A program made the position numbers and the translations under genes. The notes beneath the pieces are model-generated. The model was not told the origin of the DNA, did no database searches, and saw only the letters and a program-made list of their open reading frames with translations. From the NCBI GenBank assembly GCA_902363455.1, contig CABJAC010000003.1:62001-126000 (forward strand): a stretch of DNA of 64,000 nt, written 5' to 3'. This DNA comes from Caryophanales bacterium. GTDB taxonomy: Bacteria > Bacillota > Bacilli > Exiguobacteriales > Exiguobacteriaceae. Positions 1-8,513 of the stretch are shown one piece after another (the stretch's first letter is position 1; each line of letters opens with the position of its first letter).

Positions 1-272
1 CGCAATGTATCAAATTGTCCTGCACGTCCGGTCAAGATTTTATGCACATACGCTTGATGCCCGACATCCCAAACGAATTTGTCGTTTGGACTATCAAATT
101 CCCGATGCAGCGCTAACGTCAGTTCAACGACACCCAGGTTAGGTGCCAAATGTCCACCCGTAGTTGCTAACTCTTCAATCAAAAAGCGTCGAATATCGCC
201 CGCAAATACTTCTAATTCCGAGACTGACATGCGCTTTAAAAATGACGGATCCTGTATTTCTGTCAACTTCAT
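1..272 (-). CDS. dxs: 1-deoxy-D-xylulose-5-phosphate synthase, N-terminal part (runs off window)
   Basis: First enzyme of the MEP isoprenoid pathway; a cytoplasmic thiamine-diphosphate enzyme that joins pyruvate and glyceraldehyde-3-phosphate. Only the first 90 residues are visible. They carry the family N-terminus: a GGHLAPNLG stretch with His41, then [13 protein letters not shown] around residues 66-78, both part of the ThDP/substrate pocket. The ATG at 272 is preceded by a GAGGCGG ribosome site about nine bases away. It lies downstream of ispA in the same direction, but a strong hairpin with a U-run separates them, so dxs probably has its own promoter in the 98-base gap. Identification is firm; the gene is cut by the window edge and not by mutation. 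Confidence 0.95.
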   Translation of the reverse strand, partial: MKLTEIQDPSFLKRMSVSELEVFAGDIRRFLIEELATTGGHLAPNLGVVELTLALHREFDSPNDKFVWDVGHQAYVHKILTGRAGQFDTL

Positions 273-360
273 ACCTTACCGCCTCTTTCCCTTACATTCT
301 TATATGGTTTGTACCCTACATTGTACTAGAACAATCTTTCGAACGCTACATTACCGGCAC

Positions 361-391
361 ATAAAAAAAAGACGGCGCATGGCGCCGTCCA
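361..391 (-). terminator. Rho-independent terminator after ispA
   Basis: On the minus strand GACGGCGC-CAT-GCGCCGTC is an eight-pair GC-rich stem with a three-base loop followed by eight U residues, three bases past the ispA stop. Confidence 0.9.
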
Positions 392-393
392 TC

Positions 394-1263
394 TTAATGG
401 TCGCGCTTGACGACAAAGTCGAGTAGTTCCTTAAGCGGCGTTGCTTCAACGGAAAGAGCTTCAATCGCTTCATTCGCCGCCGCCACTTGTGCTGCAAGCG
501 CCCGCTTTGCACCATCGAGACCAAGTAACTTCGGATAAGTCGCTTTATCGTTTCCTTCATCGCTCCCGACAGGCTTTCCGATTTTTTCTGCATCTCCGGT
601 CACATCGAGGATGTCATCTTGAATTTGGAACGCAATCCCGAGATGACGTCCATATCGTTTCAAATGGGTAATATCCGTGTCCGTGACTTGTGCCAAAATC
701 CCGCCTGCTTCCACTGCGAAGATTAACAATGCGCCTGTTTTCCGGCGATGGATCGACTCTAATTCCTGAGCATCATTAATGCCACCGCGTTCGCCGAGCA
801 TATCGTCGAGTTGTCCGCCCACCATTCCAGCAGCACCTGCTGCTGTTGCCAGGCGTTCAACGAGCTTCACTTTGACTTCTGCCGATGCCTGCGTTTCTAG
901 TAAACATGTAAAAGCGTTTGTCAGCAAGGCATCGCCTGCAAGAATCGCCGTTGCTTCGTCAAACTGGATGTGATTGGTTGGTCGACCACGTCGCATATCA
1001 TCATCATCCATCGCTGGTAAGTCATCGTGGATCAGCGAGTATGTATGAATCATCTCAAGTGCTGCGGCTGTCGCATCCCCGTTTTTTCGATCTATTCCGT
1101 ATGCGTCAAGAACGGCATAAATCAAAGCCGGACGAACACGTTTCCCGCCGGCATCAAGCGAATAGCGCATCGCTTCCCGTAAACGATCCGGTGCTTCGAG
1201 ACGGTTCATAAAGGTTTCCAGTGCTTGTTCGACTTGCGTTTTCCACTCTGTTAAGACAATCAT
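394..1263 (-). CDS. ispA: Farnesyl diphosphate synthase (geranyltranstransferase)
   Basis: Trans-prenyltransferase that condenses DMAPP/GPP with IPP to make farnesyl diphosphate, the precursor of undecaprenyl and quinone chains. The 289-residue protein has both aspartate-rich motifs: DDLPAMDDDD (first Asp pair at 80-81, Asp86) and DDILD at 216-220, plus the GGKRVRP IPP-binding motif near 39-45. Length is normal for the family. The start overlaps the end of xseB by four bases, so translation is probably coupled. It closes the nusB-folD-xseA-xseB-ispA run and is followed by a terminator. dxs lies just downstream and ispG lies elsewhere in this window. Confidence 0.96.
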   Translation of the reverse strand: MIVLTEWKTQVEQALETFMNRLEAPDRLREAMRYSLDAGGKRVRPALIYAVLDAYGIDRKNGDATAAALEMIHTYSLIHDDLPAMDDDDMRRGRPTNHIQFDEATAILAGDALLTNAFTCLLETQASAEVKVKLVERLATAAGAAGMVGGQLDDMLGERGGINDAQELESIHRRKTGALLIFAVEAGGILAQVTDTDITHLKRYGRHLGIAFQIQDDILDVTGDAEKIGKPVGSDEGNDKATYPKLLGLDGAKRALAAQVAAANEAIEALSVEATPLKELLDFVVKRDH

Positions 1264-1481
1264 TGTGATCCCCCTTTTTCTCGTAACGTGCCATCTTGCT
1301 CTAATATTTGATCGAGTCGTTGTTCGGCTGTCGACAACTTTCCTTGGCAGAATGCAGTCAATTTTACACCTTCCTCGTATAACTTCATCGCTTGTTCCAA
1401 CGGTGCTTCGCCTTCCTCAAGCAATTCGACGATTTCTTCCAGCCGCTCTAATGCTGATTCAAAGGATTGTTCCGTTTCCAT
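1260..1481 (-). CDS. xseB: Exodeoxyribonuclease VII small subunit
   Basis: Small subunit of the single-strand-specific exonuclease VII that acts in mismatch repair and DNA turnover; several copies bind each XseA. The short acidic helical protein has the family signature FESALERLEEIVELLEEGE near its N-terminus. An upstream start at 1490 would place ATG directly against GAGAGG, while the in-frame ATG at 1481 sits nine bases from that site, so I prefer 1481 (73 residues). The reading frame begins inside xseA and ends four bases into ispA, a tightly coupled arrangement. Confidence 0.93.
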   Translation of the reverse strand: METEQSFESALERLEEIVELLEEGEAPLEQAMKLYEEGVKLTAFCQGKLSTAEQRLDQILEQDGTLREKGGSQ

Positions 1482-2802
1482 CTTCTTCATCCTCTCGTTT
1501 CGCTAGGATACTTCCGTCATGAAACTGAATTCGGAAGGTCTGATCTGATAATTCAGCCACAGAACGAACCAGTTGTCCATCCTGCTCGACATATGTATAT
1601 CCCCGAAGCAATACTTGCGTCGGACTGACCGAGTCGAGACGGGCAATCATTTGATGAAGCCGTTCCTGTTTCGAATGCACCACGCTGTGAATCCGTTCGA
1701 GCTGCTTGCGTGTACGAAGTACCTGGCGTGTTTGTTCAGCCAAGCGTTCATGCATCGTTATCCGCAACAAACGTTTTGTCCCCTCGGTCACTGCCTGTCG
1801 TTTAGTCTGAAGATTTTGTTTGCTGACCCGGCTCAACTGCATCTCTGCACGATCTAGCCGTTCTTGTTTTAAACCTAACAGGACGCGGGGGGATTTCAAA
1901 CCGTAACTTGTCGCCAGACGGTGGACCTGTTCTTTTTGCTCCCTGATGTACTGAGCATAGTTCCGCGTCAGGCGGCGATTCAGTTCATGAACACGCTTCT
2001 CAAGTTCTGCTGCTTCCGGCGTCACGAGTTCTGCCGCAGCTGTGGGAGTCGCCGCCCGGACATCCGCAACAAAATCAGCAATCGTAAAGTCCGTTTCATG
2101 ACCGACGGCGGAAACAATCGGAATCCGGGATTGATAAATGGCCGTTACGACCGGCATTTCGTTAAACGCCCACAATTCTTCAATCGATCCGCCGCCACGC
2201 CCGATAATCATGACATCACATGCTTGATGTTCATTCATTGCTTCGATGGCACGAACGATTTGGGGCGCTGCCTCTTTCCCTTGAACCAATACAGGGGCAA
2301 AGACGATGGCAGCCTGTGGATAGCGCCGTCGTAAAGTCGTCGCGATATCGTGCAGGGCAGCTCCCTTTGGAGACGTCACGATTCCGATTTTTCGGGGAAA
2401 CGTTGGTAACGCCTGTTTCCGTTCGGCGTCAAACCATCCCTTTTCCTCCACCGCTTCTTTTAATTGTACGTAAGCCTCATACAGCGCACCGACTCCGTCT
2501 TCCACCATCCGTTCGACATACAGTTGCATTTCACCGGATGCGACATAGACTGAAAGACGAGCCGTGATAACGACACGTGCTCCATCACGGATATCTGTTT
2601 TGACACGTCCCGCATCCCGGGAAAACATGACCGCTTTCATCCGCGATTGTTCGTCCTTCAACGTAAAATACAGGTGACCGGAAGAGTGTCGTTTAAAGTT
2701 CGACACTTCTCCCACCACCTGAACTTGTTGGAGCAACGAGTCGTTCTCGAGTTCCCGTTTGACGTAATGGACGAGTTCGGAAACTTGGAGCGGATTCGTC
2801 AT
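1459..2802 (-). CDS. xseA: Exodeoxyribonuclease VII large subunit
   Basis: Catalytic large subunit of exonuclease VII. The 447 residues show an N-terminal OB-fold (about 1-100, with HSSGHLYFTLKDE), then the nuclease core including GIVTSPKGAALHDI, IIGRGGGSIEELWAFN and VGHETDFTIADFVAD, then a long helical coiled-coil tail that binds XseB. Length is standard. Its ATG overlaps the folD stop as ATGA and its end overlaps xseB by about 20 bases, so folD, xseA and xseB are translated from one message. Confidence 0.96.
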   Translation of the reverse strand: MTNPLQVSELVHYVKRELENDSLLQQVQVVGEVSNFKRHSSGHLYFTLKDEQSRMKAVMFSRDAGRVKTDIRDGARVVITARLSVYVASGEMQLYVERMVEDGVGALYEAYVQLKEAVEEKGWFDAERKQALPTFPRKIGIVTSPKGAALHDIATTLRRRYPQAAIVFAPVLVQGKEAAPQIVRAIEAMNEHQACDVMIIGRGGGSIEELWAFNEMPVVTAIYQSRIPIVSAVGHETDFTIADFVADVRAATPTAAAELVTPEAAELEKRVHELNRRLTRNYAQYIREQKEQVHRLATSYGLKSPRVLLGLKQERLDRAEMQLSRVSKQNLQTKRQAVTEGTKRLLRITMHERLAEQTRQVLRTRKQLERIHSVVHSKQERLHQMIARLDSVSPTQVLLRGYTYVEQDGQLVRSVAELSDQTFRIQFHDGSILAKREDEEDGNGTIL

Positions 2803-3632
2803 TTCGCCGCCTCAATCGTATTGTGAAGCAACATCGTGATCGTCATCGGTCCGACCCCACCAGGAACTGGTGTAATCATCGAAGCGACTTCTTTCACAGC
2901 TTTAAACTCGACATCTCCGACCAACTTCCCGTCTACCCGGTTGACACCGACATCAATGACGACCGCATCCGGCTTGACCATATCGGCCGTAATCAGCTTT
3001 GGTACACCGACAGCGACAATCAGAATGTCCGCCAGACGGGTCATTGCACCCAGATCAGCAGTCTTCGAGTGACAATACGTCACCGTCGCTGATTCATTCA
3101 AAAACAGCATGCCGACCGGCTTACCGACGATTTGGCTTCGACCGACGACAACGACATGGCGACCGGCAATCGGTACATTCATCTCCTTGACAAGATGGAG
3201 AATTCCGTTTGGTGTACACGGCAAAAAGGTCGGTTCCCCAATCATCATTTTCCCGACGGAAACCGGGTGGAATCCATCAACATCTTTTTCCGGTGAGATG
3301 GCGAAAATGACCTTACTCTCATCAATATGCTTTGGCAAAGGTAATTGAACAAGAATACCGTGTATACTCGCATCAGCATTTAGACGGTCGATCAAGTGAA
3401 GCAACTCCGATTCCTTCGTCTCTTCCGGTAGTCGAATCAAGTCAGAATCCATCCCAATCTCTTGTGCCGCTTTTTCTTTCCCGCGGACATACGATTGACT
3501 CGCTGGATCTTCACCGATTAAGATGACGGTCAGTTTCGGTTGAATACGTTGTTCTTTCAGACGTGCGACTTCTTCTTTCAGTTTCAAACGATACGATTGT
3601 GCCACTTGTTTCCCATCGATTACGACTGCCAT
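2799..3632 (-). CDS. folD: Bifunctional methylene-THF dehydrogenase / methenyl-THF cyclohydrolase
   Basis: Interconverts 5,10-methylene-, 5,10-methenyl- and 10-formyl-tetrahydrofolate in the cytoplasm using NADP. Conserved features are the catalytic SYVRGKEKAA segment (Tyr48, Lys52), the substrate-site LPLPKHID region, the VVVGRSQIVGKPVG nucleotide loop and the C-terminal PVPGGVGPMT. An upstream ATG at 3662 exists, but family proteins begin at MAVVIDGK and a GGGGGAG site precedes the ATG at 3632; I use that, giving 277 residues. It overlaps xseA by the ATGA junction and follows nusB. Folate one-carbon units link it to the gcv genes further along. Confidence 0.95.
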   Translation of the reverse strand: MAVVIDGKQVAQSYRLKLKEEVARLKEQRIQPKLTVILIGEDPASQSYVRGKEKAAQEIGMDSDLIRLPEETKESELLHLIDRLNADASIHGILVQLPLPKHIDESKVIFAISPEKDVDGFHPVSVGKMMIGEPTFLPCTPNGILHLVKEMNVPIAGRHVVVVGRSQIVGKPVGMLFLNESATVTYCHSKTADLGAMTRLADILIVAVGVPKLITADMVKPDAVVIDVGVNRVDGKLVGDVEFKAVKEVASMITPVPGGVGPMTITMLLHNTIEAAK

Positions 3633-3698
3633 GATTTTGTCCACTCCCCCAAAAATATTCACTTCACTCTTTGCCTGATCACATTTCTCTCTTTAAAG

Positions 3699-4124
3699 TC
3701 AGTTGCTTTGCGGATTTTCTTTCAAACCGTTTTGTTCAACCTCTTGTGCCACTTTTCCTAATACACCATTGACGATTTTTGTTGCTTCTTCATCGGCAAA
3801 AGCTTTCGTTAATTCAATCGCTTCGTTGATCGTTACCCGGACTGGAATTTTAGCTTCAAACAACAGTTCATACACAGCGAGACGAAGAATCGTCCGTTCG
3901 ATGTTTCCGAGACGTTCAAATGACCAGTTAACGAGCGCGGCACGTAACTTTTGATCGATTTCCGGTTTGTTTGCTTCGACACCTTCAACCAATCGTGTTA
4001 CGAATGCGTCATATTCTTTACCTTCTACTGCGAATTCAATGGCTTCTTGTGCAGACAGATCCGAGAGTTCCATTTGGAACAAAGACTGTACTGCCAGTTC
4101 GCGTGCCATATGTCTTTTCATCAT
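3699..4124 (-). CDS. nusB: Transcription antitermination factor NusB
   Basis: RNA-binding protein that with NusE (S10) assembles on boxA to allow rRNA antitermination. The 141-residue all-helical protein starts MMKRHMARELAVQSLFQ, the typical arginine-rich N-terminus, and contains the FERLGNIERTILRLAVYEL and PVRVTINEAIELTKAF segments of the family. AAAGGAG lies 11 bases before the ATG at 4124; an upstream in-frame start would lengthen it beyond the family. It heads the nusB-folD-xseAB-ispA run. Confidence 0.95.
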   Translation of the reverse strand: MMKRHMARELAVQSLFQMELSDLSAQEAIEFAVEGKEYDAFVTRLVEGVEANKPEIDQKLRAALVNWSFERLGNIERTILRLAVYELLFEAKIPVRVTINEAIELTKAFADEEATKIVNGVLGKVAQEVEQNGLKENPQSN

Positions 4125-4163
4125 GATTTTACGTGCTCCTTTTTTTATCGTTCTCAATCAATT

Positions 4164-4192
4164 AGTTTAGCACATTCTTTTTTTAAAAAACA
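4164..4192 (-). promoter_or_regulatory. Candidate promoter of the nusB operon
   Basis: A TGCTAAACT extended -10 (TAAACT at 4164-4169) lies 40 bases before the nusB start and just downstream of the accC terminator. The -35 region is poor (TGTTTT), so this rests mainly on the extended -10 and position. Confidence 0.35.
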
Positions 4193-4202
4193 TAGAGAAC
4201 GC

Positions 4203-4237
4203 CAAAAAGACGGGAGTTAATACAATCTTCTCCCGTC
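4203..4237 (-). terminator. Rho-independent terminator after accC
   Basis: GACGGGAG and CTCCCGTC form an eight-pair stem with a 13-base loop, followed on the minus strand by TTTTTGG, six bases past the accC stop. Confidence 0.85.
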
Positions 4238-4242
4238 TACGA

Positions 4243-5595
4243 TCACTTCACGATTTCTGCTTTTAACTCGCGTTCCGTAAACTTCGTTGTGAAGGTTCCA
4301 CGGCGAAATACAGGATGAGCCAAGACTTTTTGATGGAACGGAATCGTCGTTTTAACCCCTTCAATCCAAAACTCGGATAGTGCCCGTTCCATCTTCGCAC
4401 ATGCTTCTTCCCGCGTTTCGGCGTGCACGATCAATTTCGCGACCATCGAATCATAATACGGAGGAATCATGTAACCGGGATAAACCGCACTGTCGATTCG
4501 AACTCCCATACCGCCCGGAGCCACGTACTGGGTCACTCGTCCGGCGTGCGGACGGAAGTCATGATCCGGATCTTCCGCATTGATCCGGCATTCAATCGAG
4601 TGGCCATGGAATTGGATGTCTTTTTGACGAACCGCTAACGGATGATCAAGCGCCACTTGAAGTTGCGCCTGAACGAGATCAAAACCTGTGATCATCTCTG
4701 TCACCGGGTGCTCCACCTGAATCCGGGTATTCATTTCCATGAAGAAAAATTCGTTTGTCTCTTCAACAAAGATAAACTCGATTGTTCCTGCTCCTGTATA
4801 ATCGATGGCTTTTGCCGCCTTGACGGCCGCTTCCCCCATCTTCAAGCGCGTTTCCGGACTGACGGCAGGAGACGGCGCTTCCTCGATCAATTTTTGCATC
4901 CGCCGTTGGACGGTACAATCCCGTTCCCCAAGGTGAATGACATTGCCATGACGGTCAGCGAGCACTTGCACTTCGACATGACGGAATTCTTCGATGAAAC
5001 GTTCAAGATAGACATCACTGTTTCCAAACGCTTGTTTCGCTTCACGGCGTGTTTCATCCAGTCCTACAATCAGTTCTTCTTGTGAACGAGCCACTCGAAT
5101 CCCTCGACCGCCGCCACCGGCAGTTGCTTTGATGATGACCGGATAGCCGATTTCATCTGCCAACTGTAACGCTTCCTCATCCGTAACCGTCCCGTCCGAA
5201 CCAGGTACGACCGGTACACCACAGGCAATCATCGTTTGTTTCGCAACATCTTTAATCCCCATCTGTCGGATGGCAGCTGATGTCGGTCCGACGAATTTAA
5301 TCCCACATGCTTCACACATCTCGGCAAAATCGACATTTTCGGCTAAAAAACCATACCCCGGATGAATCATCGTGACTTTCCGATTGGTCGCAACAGCCAG
5401 TATATTCGTAACATTCAAGTAAGAGGCAGTCGAACTGACATCTCCAATACAATATGCTTCATCTGCTAAACGGACGTGCAAGGCATCCCGATCCGCTGTC
5501 GAATAAACAGCAACCGTCTGGATTCCAAGTTCTTTCGCAGCCCGAATAATCCGGACCGCAATCTCGCCTCGGTTTGCTATTAAAAGTTTTTCCAT
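4243..5595 (-). CDS. accC: Acetyl-CoA carboxylase, biotin carboxylase subunit
   Basis: ATP-dependent carboxylation of the biotin on AccB, the first step of malonyl-CoA and fatty-acid synthesis. It has the biotin-carboxylase N-domain ([14 protein letters not shown]), an ATP-grasp with the glycine-rich [11 protein letters not shown] loop, [10 protein letters not shown] and [14 protein letters not shown] (catalytic Arg in NTRIQVEH). The ATG at 5595 stands eight bases from GGGG and gives 450 residues, the normal length; ATG 5601 and a GTG at 5604 are less well placed. It begins 15 bases after accB and ends at a terminator, so accB and accC are an operon under the accB promoter. Confidence 0.96.
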   Translation of the reverse strand: MEKLLIANRGEIAVRIIRAAKELGIQTVAVYSTADRDALHVRLADEAYCIGDVSSTASYLNVTNILAVATNRKVTMIHPGYGFLAENVDFAEMCEACGIKFVGPTSAAIRQMGIKDVAKQTMIACGVPVVPGSDGTVTDEEALQLADEIGYPVIIKATAGGGGRGIRVARSQEELIVGLDETRREAKQAFGNSDVYLERFIEEFRHVEVQVLADRHGNVIHLGERDCTVQRRMQKLIEEAPSPAVSPETRLKMGEAAVKAAKAIDYTGAGTIEFIFVEETNEFFFMEMNTRIQVEHPVTEMITGFDLVQAQLQVALDHPLAVRQKDIQFHGHSIECRINAEDPDHDFRPHAGRVTQYVAPGGMGVRIDSAVYPGYMIPPYYDSMVAKLIVHAETREEACAKMERALSEFWIEGVKTTIPFHQKVLAHPVFRRGTFTTKFTERELKAEIVK

Positions 5596-5609
5596 TGCCA
5601 TCACCCCGC

Positions 5610-6065
5610 TTACGGACGAATCCGGAAGAGAGGTTGTCCGAATTCAACAAGGTCTCCGTCTGCGACGAGAATCTCGACGACCATTCCGGCTACTTCCGAG
5701 TTTAGATTGTTAAATAATTTCATTGCTTCAAGAACACAAACGACTTGACCGACTTCGATCTGATCGCCGACTTTGACGAAAGACGGTTTATCCGGGTTCG
5801 GACGGGAATAAAACGTCCCAACCATCAACGCATTAATCGTTACTGTGTCTGCCTCAGAAGCCTGCTCTTCAGGTGCTGCTTCCGCGACCGGTGCGGCGGC
5901 AGGTTGAGCCGGAGCCGCGATTGGTGCCGGCGGTTGATGCGAAACGACGATGCTATCATTTTGTTTTTTTAATTTTAACTTATACGTATCGGTTTCAAGA
6001 GAAAGTTCATTGACGCTCGACTGATCTAACATTTCGAGTACTTGCTTTAACTGATCAATTTTCAT
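5610..6065 (-). CDS. accB: Biotin carboxyl carrier protein of acetyl-CoA carboxylase
   Basis: Carries CO2 on biotin between AccC and the carboxyltransferase. The 151 residues comprise an N-terminal helical region, an Ala/Pro-rich linker (about 44-70) and a C-terminal biotinyl domain with the EAMK motif, biotinyl-lysine at Lys116. Start at 6065 follows AGGGGATGA. It is the first gene of accBC and has a strong promoter with an overlapping FapR-like palindrome 50 bases upstream. Confidence 0.96.
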   Translation of the reverse strand: MKIDQLKQVLEMLDQSSVNELSLETDTYKLKLKKQNDSIVVSHQPPAPIAAPAQPAAAPVAEAAPEEQASEADTVTINALMVGTFYSRPNPDKPSFVKVGDQIEVGQVVCVLEAMKLFNNLNSEVAGMVVEILVADGDLVEFGQPLFRIRP

Positions 6066-6115
6066 TTATCATTCATCCCCTATCTCAACATTCACCTGTA
6101 ACATTATACTTTAAT

Positions 6116-6143
6116 ATTATACCAGGTGCTAATGCCTACTCAA
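6116..6143 (-). promoter_or_regulatory. accBC promoter with overlapping FapR-like operator
   Basis: On the minus strand TTGAGT (6138-6143), a 16-base spacer and an extended TGG-TATAAT -10 (6116-6121) form a good sigma-A promoter. The sequence ATTAGCACCTGGTATAAT at 6116-6133 covers the -10 and spacer and resembles the FapR box as I remember it (TTAGTACC-type half sites). FapR is the malonyl-CoA-responsive repressor of lipid genes in Firmicutes, so feedback control of accBC is a reasonable inference. Confidence 0.65.
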
Positions 6144-6192
6144 ATATTAATATTAACTGGTCATACCAAAGGACGCAAGTCGAGGCAAAATG

Positions 6193-6235
6193 AAAAAAAA
6201 ACGCCCGTTGATTCAATCCGAAGATGAACGGGCGT
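6193..6235 (-). terminator. Rho-independent terminator after efp
   Basis: AACGCCCGTT and AACGGGCGTT pair around a 17-base loop and are followed on the minus strand by an eight-base U-run, just past efp. Confidence 0.88.
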
Positions 6236-6248
6236 TGTTTGAGCTGAA

Positions 6249-6815
6249 TTATCCGTTGTAACGCCCTGTAAAATCACCAGTACGTGTATCAACTGTTACT
6301 TTTTCTCCTGCTTCGATGAAGAGTGGTACATGAATGATATGTCCTGTCTCAACCGTTGCATTTTTCTTAACGTTCGAAGCCGTATCGCCTTTGACGCCCG
6401 GTTCTGCTTCAACAATCGTCATGACGATCGTATTTGGCAACTCGATTCCGAGGATTTCACCATTGTAGACAGCGATTTGAACTTCCATGTTTTCAAGAAG
6501 GAACGGGAGCGCCGCTTCGACTTGTGCTGTCGTTAATTCCAGTTGCTCATATGACTCTGTATCCATGAAGACGTATGTTTCGCCCATTGGATAGAGGTAT
6601 TGCATCTTGTTACGCTCGATGTGGGCACGCTCGACACGTTCCCCGCCGCGGAACGTCATCTCTTGGATGCTTCCGTTACGGATGTTACGCATTTTCGTAC
6701 GGACGAATGCCGCACCTTTACCCGGTTTAACGTGTTGGAATTCAAGAACCTGCCAAATCATTCCGTCTGATGTTTTAATTGTAAGCCCTGTTTTTAAATC
6801 GTTTACTGATACCAT
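6249..6815 (-). CDS. efp: Translation elongation factor P
   Basis: Relieves ribosome stalling at polyproline stretches by binding between P and E sites. The 188 residues hold the three EF-P beta domains; the modification loop reads [10 protein letters not shown] with Lys33 at the position that is post-translationally modified in the family, and the C-terminal domain contains the [13 protein letters not shown] signature. AGGAGG sits eight bases before the ATG. It is the last gene of aroQ-pepQ-efp, the same order as in B. subtilis. Confidence 0.97.
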   Translation of the reverse strand: MVSVNDLKTGLTIKTSDGMIWQVLEFQHVKPGKGAAFVRTKMRNIRNGSIQEMTFRGGERVERAHIERNKMQYLYPMGETYVFMDTESYEQLELTTAQVEAALPFLLENMEVQIAVYNGEILGIELPNTIVMTIVEAEPGVKGDTASNVKKNATVETGHIIHVPLFIEAGEKVTVDTRTGDFTGRYNG

Positions 6816-6849
6816 ATAAAGTTCCTCCTAAATGTTGATCTTACCTTGT

Positions 6850-7914
6850 TTACAATGTAATGAGTTCTTTTGGTGAAGACGAAAGAATTTCACGACCTGA
6901 TTCAGTGATCAAGACGTCATCCTCAATCCGACATCCTCCGACTTGTGGTACATAAATGCCCGGTTCAACCGTAACAATCATACCCGGTTGGAGTTTCGTT
7001 TCGGAACGGAACGATAATCCTGGTCCTTCATGTACCTCTAAGCCAATTCCGTGACCCGTTGAATGACCGAAATATTCCCCATATCCTGCATCCTTAATGA
7101 TGTCACGCGTCAAAGCATCCGCTTCGATTCCGGTAATGCCCGGACGCAATCCGTCAACACCCGCAAGTTGCGCTTTGAGGACCGTATCGTAAATCGTCTG
7201 TAACTCTGGACTGATCGGTCCGATCGCAACAGTACGTGTGATATCCGAGACGTATCCATTCAGAAGCGCACCAAAATCAAGCGTCACGAGTTCACCTGAC
7301 TGAATCACTTTCGAACTGGCGACACCGTGTGGTAACGCCGAACGATAACCGGATGCAACAATCGTATCGAACGAAGAAGATGTTGCGCCCTGTTTACGCA
7401 TGAAGAATTCGAGTTCGTTTGAAACTTCAAGTTCTGTTCGCCCGGCTTGAATATACGTCAAGATGTGGTGGAACGTCGCATCTGCTAAATCCACCGCTTC
7501 CTTAATCATCTTAATCTCTGATGAATCCTTAATCAAGCGTAGGTTTTCAACGATTCCTGTCGTCGGAACCAATTCCACAGAGGATGCCTGATCGAATGCC
7601 TCGAACGAGCCGAGTGTCATGGCATCTTTTTCGACACCCACTGCACGCACACGGGCTCCAACCATCAACTCACCCATCGTTTCAGGAATCGACCGTTCAA
7701 TCTGAACGATTTCCATTCCCTTCACTTGGTCAGCTGCTTGTTCCGTGTAACGGAAATCCGTCACGAAATAGGCCTGTTCTACCGTCACGAGACATGCGCC
7801 GCTTGATCCGGTGAATCCAGAAATATAGCGGATGTTTTCTGCCTTTGTGACGAGAAGACCTGGTAAATCCCGTTCTTTAAGAGCCGTTTGAAGTGCTTCG
7901 ATACGATGTTTCAT
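6850..7914 (-). CDS. Xaa-Pro peptidase, M24 family (YqhT-like)
   Basis: Cytoplasmic metallopeptidase of the aminopeptidase P/prolidase family that releases residues from X-Pro peptides. The 354 residues have a creatinase-like N-domain (about 1-125) and a pita-bread catalytic domain with all five metal ligands: LDFGALLNGYVSDITR (two Asp), HSTGHGIGLEVHEGP (His), VEPGIYVP (Glu) and RIEDDVLIT (Glu). GGGGGAAAACAGAC precedes the ATG. It is 19 bases after aroQ and is followed by efp. A dipeptidase (PepQ) or aminopeptidase (PepP) role cannot be told apart from sequence alone. Confidence 0.9.
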   Translation of the reverse strand: MKHRIEALQTALKERDLPGLLVTKAENIRYISGFTGSSGACLVTVEQAYFVTDFRYTEQAADQVKGMEIVQIERSIPETMGELMVGARVRAVGVEKDAMTLGSFEAFDQASSVELVPTTGIVENLRLIKDSSEIKMIKEAVDLADATFHHILTYIQAGRTELEVSNELEFFMRKQGATSSSFDTIVASGYRSALPHGVASSKVIQSGELVTLDFGALLNGYVSDITRTVAIGPISPELQTIYDTVLKAQLAGVDGLRPGITGIEADALTRDIIKDAGYGEYFGHSTGHGIGLEVHEGPGLSFRSETKLQPGMIVTVEPGIYVPQVGGCRIEDDVLITESGREILSSSPKELITL

Positions 7915-7933
7915 GTCTGTTTTCCCCCTTTTA

Positions 7934-8356
7934 TTATGTAGACGGTTGAATCAATGCCTCAATCGCAAGCAGATACCCCATCATCCCTAAGCCGCTGATG
8001 ACACCTCGGCAAACCGGCGCAAGCACCGAATGATGCCGAAATACTTCACGTGCATGAACGTTTGATAGATGAACTTCGATTGTCGGTACGTTAATTGCTG
8101 CAATCGCATCGCGCAACGCAATGCTTGTATGCGTGTAAGCCGCTGCATTTAAAACAATTCCGTCATATCCGCGTGCTCCATGTAGATAATCAATCAGTTC
8201 TCCCTCATGATTCGATTGGGCGAACTGAAAATCAATATTTTCAAAACGATTTTTTATCAGACGTTCCAAATCCGATAAAGTTTGCATCCCATATGTATCC
8301 GGTTCGCGTGTTCCAAGCAAATTCAAGTTCGGCCCATTCAAGACGAATATCCGCAT
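7934..8356 (-). CDS. aroQ: 3-dehydroquinate dehydratase, type II
   Basis: Third step of the shikimate pathway, dehydrating 3-dehydroquinate. The 140-residue flavodoxin-like protein opens with LNGPNLNLLGTREPDTYG, holding the catalytic tyrosine at residue 22, and has the EVHLSNVHAREVFRHHS segment with the catalytic His near 101. GGAGGTGATGAA precedes the start. It heads the aroQ-pepQ-efp operon, and a weak TGATACAAT extended -10 lies at 8383-8390. aroK is also present, near the comG genes. Confidence 0.96.
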   Translation of the reverse strand: MRIFVLNGPNLNLLGTREPDTYGMQTLSDLERLIKNRFENIDFQFAQSNHEGELIDYLHGARGYDGIVLNAAAYTHTSIALRDAIAAINVPTIEVHLSNVHAREVFRHHSVLAPVCRGVISGLGMMGYLLAIEALIQPST

Positions 8357-8513
8357 TTCATCACCTCCAGATTGTCCCCGTTATTGTATCATAAGTCGTT
8401 TTCCGTCTCCTAAATTTTCGACCGTCATCGACAGCTGAGCATAGTGTTTTTTTCATAAATCAAGTAAAATGACGGTACACGATATTTTAATTCAAGATGG
8501 GATGCGTTGTTTT

